64,000 nucleotides of DNA from Dioscorea cayenensis subsp. rotundata (lineage: Eukaryota > Streptophyta > Magnoliopsida > Dioscoreales > Dioscoreaceae), in NCBI RefSeq assembly GCF_009730915.1, contig NC_052471.1, positions 30,290,185 through 30,354,184 of the forward strand, given 5' to 3'. Within the stretch, counting starts at the first letter, position 1, and each line of letters begins with the position of its first letter. The translations under genes were made by a program, and so were the position numbers. Below the pieces are notes generated by a model. The model did not search any database, was not told the DNA's origin, and saw only the letters and a program-made list of their open reading frames with translations. Positions 56,860 to 64,000 of this stretch are shown here, one piece after another.

Positions 56860-59800
56860 TAGAAATTTCAAAATAAAGAGCGAAACGGGAACAAATAGAA
56901 ATTGACCACGTGGCCTAAAAACTCAGCCAGTCATCGTTGTCCTCTGTGGACCTTGACCTTAATGTACCACAATGACTTGGAATTTTCAAACTTATAAAGG
57001 GTACTTCTTCATTAAAATAAATTATACATCTAAAATGCATTCATTTGTATATAAAATAAATTTTTATATATGTAAATAAATAAAAAATAAAAATTTTTAT
57101 TTTTAATAACAAACAACAAACTATCTAATGACACTAAACCCGTATAGTATTCATATTATTACCGAAGTGACAGATTTAAACATCAGCTCATGTAAAGTGA
57201 AAGTATAGATATATTGAAATATTAATTCTACATTTGTACATATCTTTAACGTGATTTATTTATATTTTATTTATTAAAATAACGTGGTGGCAAGTAATTT
57301 TGAGCAATATATATCATATAAATTAGCGGATGTGTTAATAATTTGAGTAAATATTAATGGATGTATCTCACTCTAATATATATATATATATATATTTCAA
57401 TAATCTCTATCTTTTAATTATTCTGTTACTCAAGTTCAGCTATTTTAGGGGAAAAAATAAATTAATTAGTAGTGCAGATATTTGATAAGTATATATAAAT
57501 ATAGAATTTTTGTCATTTATTAGTAAATATATTTCGCTGCAAACAAATGAGAAAATTAATTTCAATGTACTTAATTAGTTTAATAATTAATTAAGGTTGT
57601 TGTTAACTGACGTCAAGGGTGATAAACATTAAAAACCTTTTAAAATTAATTTTGGAAATTATATATGTATGGAGTCTATTGACTCCCAATTGGTCAGAGT
57701 TTTGATCCAAATGTTCCATTCTACAAGATTGGAAACTGGTCAATTTTGTTGTAATTCGATTGATTGATTTATTTATTAATTACTAAATTGAATTTGATAT
57801 TTAGTGAGTTGTATGTTATACCAAGAAAATATTCTACTTTTTTATAAATAAAATATATACGATTTTGATTTTTAATGAATGGCTCCAAGTAGAAAAGAAG
57901 ACAAAATAAAACTTAAATCCAACATCTCAAATTTTCCAACCATAAAATTCTATTTGATGGCATTGAACATGTGTTATTTATTTATTTATTTATTTATTTA
58001 TAGTAATTAAAAAATAAAAGAAAAACATATAAATGGTTCTTAAATTTTGGAAGGTCGATTGAGCAGAAGAGATTGATGAATTGATGGTTTAGTTGGATCT
58101 CGATCTTTATAGGAATTTTGACGCCCAAAAACAAAGATTAAATTTTAGTGAATGACACACGGTAGCACGTTCAATTCTCAGTTATGCACACATCTCTAAT
58201 TGGATATGTAATTATTGCATTTGTTAAAAAACCATTCTTATTAATTTAATCTCAATATTTAGGAGAAGTCACAAATTGAATTATTGTATAGTGCAGTATT
58301 GTTCACTAATTCAGTGTTTAGTAGGTCCCTTATGAAAGAAGCCGTATTCTGCACCTTTTTAAGGCTATGATAAAGTGAATTTACTATCATGGGATTACGA
58401 TCTATAATATATCATTTGGGGTATATGTGGTTGGTCATTGTTATTCTGCACATTAGCATGTCTCATATAGTAACTTTTTAAAGATCCTTAAGCCACCGAA
58501 ACTAATTGGTGCACTTTCGGACACGTTTGTTCCTTTGACAACATTTGTTGTTTTGTATACTAATTATATATTCTATCCTATTTATATTGGGAAGGTTTGG
58601 AGGTAAGAGAATTCTAATGTCTTTGTTAGTTCAGTATGTAGAAAAAGTTTTATCTTTGTGCTTATGATTAGATCAGAGTTTTTATAAAAACAAAATTAAA
58701 CATTCTTTCAACTTCGTTTTTAGAGGATTTTTGTGGGATTTTGTGTTGATGAACCTATTCCTTCCTGTGATACATTTTTGGAATCATTATAAAATGTTTT
58801 AATTTAGATAAATTTCTGTTTTACCAATTGATTTTAAAAGTAATTTTTGGAACCCAAAAATCTTATTATATTAGGGTTGTGTATGGTTGGCCATATTGAA
58901 ATCAAATTGTGGACCAGATAAAGCAACAGATTTTTCTGCACTGTATAATTCAATTAGAATTCTAAATTTTAAATATTAATTTTGATAGATATCAATTCTA
59001 TTTACTTCTTCTGTTCAAATTGTCCGTCATGGTAAGTATGGAGAATAAATAAGTAAAGTATTCATTTGAGGTAACTCTTTTTAAAAATTTTGCCGTGATA
59101 AATTTTAAAAACATAATTCAATAGATTCGGTTCCGTAATAACTATTACAGAACCAAGACATGGTTCATTTTTAACCATGATTTATAAATTTTATTATTTA
59201 TTTATTATATAATATAGACTTTAAGTTCAGAAAATAATAGTAATTAAATGAATTTAATTTCAACTAATTAGTAAAAAAAATTAATTTGAACAGAATCAAA
59301 TAGAATAATTTTGTGAACTTGAAAATTGGAGAATTTTACAGTTGGTTTATTGACACAAGAGACTTCATCTCTTTTTATAATAATAGTAGTGGTAGTAGGA
59401 AAAAAATATATATCTCCATGAGTTTAGATTGGTTTTTAAAAAACTTTATTTGAATTTCCTATGAATATGTTGTGAGAACACTCTTGTTATTGACTTATAT
59501 ATTAATAATTTTTGTTTATTATTATCAGGTCCTCATATAAAAATTGTTCAAAAACTTAATTTATATAAAATGAGGGTATAAATAGGTTGAGATATTAACT
59601 CTCGATATATGCACTTTTCTGATGTGTTGTATTCAAAATATAATGATTACGGTATATATATATATATACAATTAAAAAATAGGTGAAGGAGTACATGACC
59701 GGATACATAAGTCAGAATAGAAAAATGGAGTCCGAGCAGGACCACAAGGAGTCTCAAGATGGAGCAATAAAGCATTTGTTTAATTTCATATTTTACCAAA

Positions 59801-61565
59801 GTATATGGAATCTTTCATTTTTCACTTTTAAATATGAGAGATAAATTGTAGAATTTAACCAGGCCTAATAAAAATGAACTAAATTGAGCTATAATAATGT
59901 TTTTCAGAACAAGTCAACCCCATCAACCAAAGTCATTATATATATAAAATCTCAAATATATGGAGAAAAAGTACAATGAGTGATAAGTGTCTCACTTTAA
60001 AATTTTTGTATAAAATAAAAATAAATAAATAGAGATGGATCGATTACGATAGAATTATCGATCTCCTAAAGATTTATTAACTTGACAAACTTCACTTGGG
60101 GTATTGAAAGTCCGTCACGTAAACATTTAGAAAATTTGTAAGAACTATACCAAGTTAATAAGTTTTTCATCTCGATATAACTATCGAGGGAAGGGATACA
60201 ACTCTTTTTCATAGAGGGACTGATCACATCGGATCGATTTAACTAAAGCAAGTATCATAAACAAGACTTGAGCTTCATAAATAGTGCCTATATGATATTG
60301 CTATAATACACAAGTGCAGGGTTTTTAATTTTGTGCATGCCCATCCACTACCTAAGTAACAATCAATTGCCCAGTAACTTCATTCTTTGACATTAACTAT
60401 TAACAAATAACAAACTTATAATTAATCTTTCTTGTTTTTTATTTAAACTTGTGAACAAAATGGTGATTCAAATTGGGCAAAATTCTCAAAAATTTACCGA
60501 CATTTCAAGTGGAAAGTAACAAAAGTTTCCTTGAAGTACAAAAGTTGGACATTGTCGGCGCTTATTATAAGTTATATACTTATATTCACTGATTCTGTGA
60601 AGAAAAAAAGGCGCACAAAATAAAAACAATTAAAACAGTGCTCAAATCCAAATGCCGGAAAGTTTCAAGATTGTGTTTTCTTGACTTCTTGTCCTCTCAT
60701 TTTCACTCTCTTCTTTATGTCTCTTTATTTACATACATTATATATTCATCATATGTTTTCTCATTCTAAAGATAATAATTAAAGCATGGTAACAGAAGAC
60801 TTTTGGTTGAGTGATGATGATTCATTTCTTAATTCTCTTGCTATGAGTCATTTTATATTTTTTTTTTCTTTTTCTTAAATGAAATGTGAACTTATTTTGC
60901 CTACCATTTGGAAAATGCAAACAAATGCATCTAAATTTCTGTTTTGTGATGATTGATAAATTTAGTGGATGTGGAAATTTATTTATTTAAAGAAAGTGAT
61001 TTGATTGATCATTTTATCATATGGTTAATGAAATGAAATATGTTTAATAATTCAGAAACATGAAACATAGATCATTGTTATTAGATAAAGATTGAAAAGA
61101 ATAAAAATAATAAAATGAAGAATATTAACCAGAATTAGTTTTTAATATTAAATGTTTTTTAATTAGTTGTTGTATGTGTTTTTTAACATCTTTCGTGCAA
61201 TAGACAAGGTTGCTGAACTATATAACTTTTTGTATATTTTTTAAAATTATTTATATTATTTTTTAAATTTTTTTTTATGATCCGGAGTATATGACTTTTG
61301 GAGCTTGCTGTAATAAATATTTGTGGTTTATTATTATTTTAATATATATATCATTTAAGGAAACTAATAAACAAATGAACTATGAAATGATTTTGTAATT
61401 GGTTCAAATGAGAGATTCCAAAGTAAGTTGAAAATTGAAACATTTTCAACTAAATTCTAATGGTTTGTTGACTTTAGAGAAAAGAAAAGCCCAAAGAGTG
61501 AAGTAAACAGAAGGGTTTAGGAAATTAGCTCCAAATAGCAAATGGTGGAACATTTCAAAGTAGAA

Positions 61566-61608
<43 letters not shown>

Positions 61609-62370
61609 TACATGGATGTTGATTGTATTCTATTTCCATGGCACCTTAAACCAGAAGAAAACAAAAAGATATAATTGAAAGAACTAAATAATATATTGAC
61701 AAAAATCTTAATTTTATCAAAAAAAAAAATAATAACAAAAACCAGACCAAATTATATGGTCCCTTCATTTGGTTTTTAACAAAAAATAATTAATTATAAG
61801 AGAAATTTTGCGTGCATACTAAAATAAATAATTGCTGCTGTGTTTTTCTCCAAAAATATACTTCTTTGTATAAATCCAAATTATAATAATTTTTTGTAAA
61901 ATCATACATTGACAATCAATCACAAAAACTAGCAAACGATGATAAATAAAAAGAAATAAAAAATATTTTTTAAAAAAAATTCAAAAATTTTCAAAAGAAA
62001 ATTACCGGAGAAAATGATATTGCAATATATTAAAAATTAAATACAATTATGACTGTTTAATTTATAAAAATTATTTTATCATAATAAAATCTTAAAATAT
62101 ATTTAAATAATCTCTAATTCAATTACAAATCTAGTGTAGTTTTATACCATATTTTTAATTTAAAAAATCACATAAATTTTAACATGAAAATTTCGGATCA
62201 ATTTTAAGAGAAGAAGAAATTGAATCACAAACTCTACAAACTCAAGCACGGCCTTTTATTAGTATAAGTAGTTTTCATAGTCTTTTTTTGACATGACAAA
62301 ACTGTCCCTTTGATCAATCAAACTAAACCATGGTTAAGTTAAACAAGAAGTTCATAATTAAGTAATTAAT
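56860..62370. other. Long AT-rich intergenic region
   Basis: No gene, RNA gene or intact element was recognised. It contains simple repeats, for example (AT)n at about 57,378-57,397 and (TTA)n at 61,567-61,608. A 30-codon open frame at 60,786 is listed as a finding. Confidence 0.6.
61567..61608. repeat. (TTA)n microsatellite
   Basis: About fourteen TTA units, about 1 kb upstream of the MYB gene. Confidence 0.95.
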
Positions 62371-62375
62371 CAAGC

Positions 62376-62385
62376 TTATAAAAAA
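62376..62385 (+). promoter_or_regulatory. Candidate TATA box of the MYB gene
   Basis: TTATAAAAAA, about 230 bp upstream of the conserved start. Transcription from here would include an upstream in-frame ATG at 62,427. The (TA)n tract at 62,526-62,545 is an alternative core promoter closer to the conserved ATG. Confidence 0.45.
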
Positions 62386-62606
62386 CAAGAGCATACTCAT
62401 AACCCTTCCCTTGCTAAGGGCCACACATGGACTTCTTTCTTTTATATTTATGGCACGTTGCTTTTATCCTCTTCTTTAGTTCTTTTTCTTATATTTTATA
62501 TCTCTATATAATAATAATAATAATATATATATATATATATATATGTGCACACACATACATACATACAGAAACAGAGACACAGAGAGAAAGAGAGAAGAAG
62601 AAGAAG

Positions 62607-63640
62607 ATGGTGAGAGCTCCATGCTGTGAAAAAATGGGGTTGAAGAAGGGACCATGGACACCAGAAGAAGATCAAATATTAGTTTCTCATATTCAGAGAT
62701 TTGGACATGAGAACTGGAGAGCTCTTCCCAAACAAGCAGGTTCTTTTCTCTCTCAACTTTGTTTTTCTTATTCCTTTTTAGTTCCCTTTTTGTTTCAGTT
62801 CATAACTTGTTTAACATCAATATATATATATATAGGACTCTTGAGATGTGGAAAGAGTTGCAGGCTGAGATGGACAAACTACTTAAGACCAGATATCAAA
62901 AGAGGAAATTTCAGCAGAGAAGAAGAGGACTACATAATTACTTTGCATCAACTTCTTGGCAACAGGTACTCAAAATTTTTAACTTTTTTTTTTTGGTTTA
63001 TTTATGAGATTTTCTTACTGTTTTGATCTTGGTTTTTAGTGTTTGTTTAATGCCCCACTCTTTGTCCTAACTTAAGATTCTCATGACATTGAAATCAGAA
63101 GCATTGGACTCATTGTCCAATAATTATAAAACATATTCATGAACCTTGAGATCCAGATTGTACATATAATATGTTTGTATTTATATTATAAAGTTGTTTT
63201 TTTTTTAAAGTATAATCATCATCATTAATTATTAATTATTAATTATTAATTATTAATTATTAATTATTATTATATCTCTTTGTAGATGGTCTGCTATTGC
63301 AGCAAAATTACCAGGAAGAACAGATAATGAGATTAAGAATGTGTGGCACACTCATTTGAAGAAGAGAGTTAAACAAGGCGAAAAACCGATGAAATTGTTG
63401 CCGAATTCATCGATGAGTGATACCGATGGATCATCTTCTTCATGCACTGAATTTTCTGCTATTGTTAACAGAGATCCTGCAGAAAGTCTGGAGTTTGAAA
63501 AGAGTCTCAGGTCTGATGCATTGTCATTTGAAAGCAGAAATATTAGTCATGTTGATGCAGTGTCTAATGGTGATGAAATTAGTTTTTGGTTGAAAATTTT
63601 CATGGAATCTGGAAATATCCAGGAATTACCTGAAATATAA
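62607..63640 (+). CDS. R2R3-MYB transcription factor, subgroup 2-like (MYB13/14/15 type)
   Basis: Nuclear DNA-binding regulator. Exons are 62607-62739, 62836-62965 and 63286-63640, with GT-AG introns in the two positions and phases (1 and 2) conserved in plant R2R3-MYBs; 205 aa. The start is chosen at [18 protein letters not shown], the canonical N-terminus. R2 (about 14-61) has Trp-spaced helices ([35 protein letters not shown]). R3 (about 67-112) has [29 protein letters not shown] and [11 protein letters not shown]. The VWHTHLKK ending and the C-terminal [12 protein letters not shown], similar to the IDESFW motif, point to subgroup 2, whose members act in cold, defence and phenylpropanoid control. 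No bHLH-interaction signature was noticed in R3. Intron 2 contains a heptanucleotide repeat. The reading frame is intact. Confidence 0.93.
63233..63272. repeat. (ATTAATT)n repeat in MYB intron 2
   Basis: About six copies of a 7-bp unit ending about 14 bp before the 3' splice site of intron 2. Confidence 0.85.
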
Positions 63641-64000
63641 TTACTGTTTCTGCAACTCTTTGTTCATTCTAATGTTCAATTTTGGCGGCTGAAAAAATTA
63701 TAATCACTTTGTTTTCTTTATTATTGAAAGTTCCACAAAGTTAGAAATAAGTGATCAAGAAGACAATCAGCATCTCTTGTGAGTCATACAAAGACTCAAA
63801 AAAGAAGAAAAAAAAAAAGATTAGTGCTGATTGAAAATGAAGTTCTTGAAAGATAAGGTTGTACTGGAAATTCAAAAGAAGAGTTTTGTGAACTGTTCTA
63901 GTGATTATATGCTTATAATTGACAGCTAAACTGGTAAAAAAAAGCAAATTACTGAATTAAAAGTAATCAAGAGTTTTTACATGAGCAAAAACAGAATAGA
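63641..64000. other. 3' flank of the MYB gene
   Basis: Probable 3' UTR and AT-rich downstream sequence. No gene is supported. Confidence 0.6.

Noticed and set aside
62427-63026. 199-codon uninterrupted frame as the MYB gene model
   Set aside because: It reads through both introns' splice sites. The exon model gives the canonical MYB repeats. The upstream extension is reported only as a question.
1-64000. CRISPR arrays, bacterial operons, phage or organelle DNA
   Set aside because: No spaced identical repeats of that type. Spliced genes and plant transposons throughout indicate nuclear plant DNA.

Overview
The window is nuclear DNA from a flowering plant. Genes are intron-split, the sequence is AT-rich, and it is crowded with plant LINE, SINE, copia, hAT and Stowaway-type elements. 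The gene set is phenylalanine ammonia-lyase (PAL), prefoldin 6, PEP-carboxylase kinase (PPCK) and an R2R3-MYB. The GC-rich PPCK exon would suit a non-grass monocot, but the species cannot be fixed from the sequence alone.

1-25,225 is a PAL cluster. After old LTR-element debris (1-2,600), two inverted arms of about 7.0 kb (3,661-10,678 and 18,219-25,225) each carry a PAL gene, a 5'-truncated LINE and a tRNA-derived SINE. A third PAL gene (11,449-13,688) and a larger LINE fragment lie between them. A run of exactly 1,000 N (17,219-18,218) abuts the right arm. The middle PAL keeps the active-site Tyr loop and three ACCAACC (AC-element) promoter motifs. The two arm copies share a deletion that removes that loop and its Tyr, plus three more deletions, and lack ACCAACC in the visible upstream DNA. 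They are a divergent PAL-like lineage that was duplicated after it changed.

25,226-51,250 is a nest of mobile elements. It holds a nearly intact L1-type LINE with a 9-bp target duplication and a hAT element with perfect 8-bp duplications (31,664-37,151). Besides a broken transposase, the hAT carries pieces resembling exportin-1, a DEAH-box helicase and phospholipase D. It is followed by a Stowaway-like MITE, CACTA-like subterminal repeats and a copia element with 5-bp duplications and a rearranged 5' LTR (38,758-43,967). A tandem array of a roughly 2.65-kb AT-rich unit (about 45,050-51,200) closes the region.

51,700-64,000 holds single-copy genes: prefoldin subunit 6 (five exons, one GC-AG intron), PPCK (minus strand, two exons) and a subgroup-2-like R2R3-MYB (three exons). 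Subgroup-2 MYBs are known regulators of phenylpropanoid genes including PAL, so a link to the PAL cluster is plausible but is inference.

Caution: prefoldin 6, PPCK and two of the three PAL copies carry single-base indels, mostly in homopolymers, inside otherwise well-conserved exons. Uncorrected assembly error is a serious alternative to real pseudogenisation for all of them.
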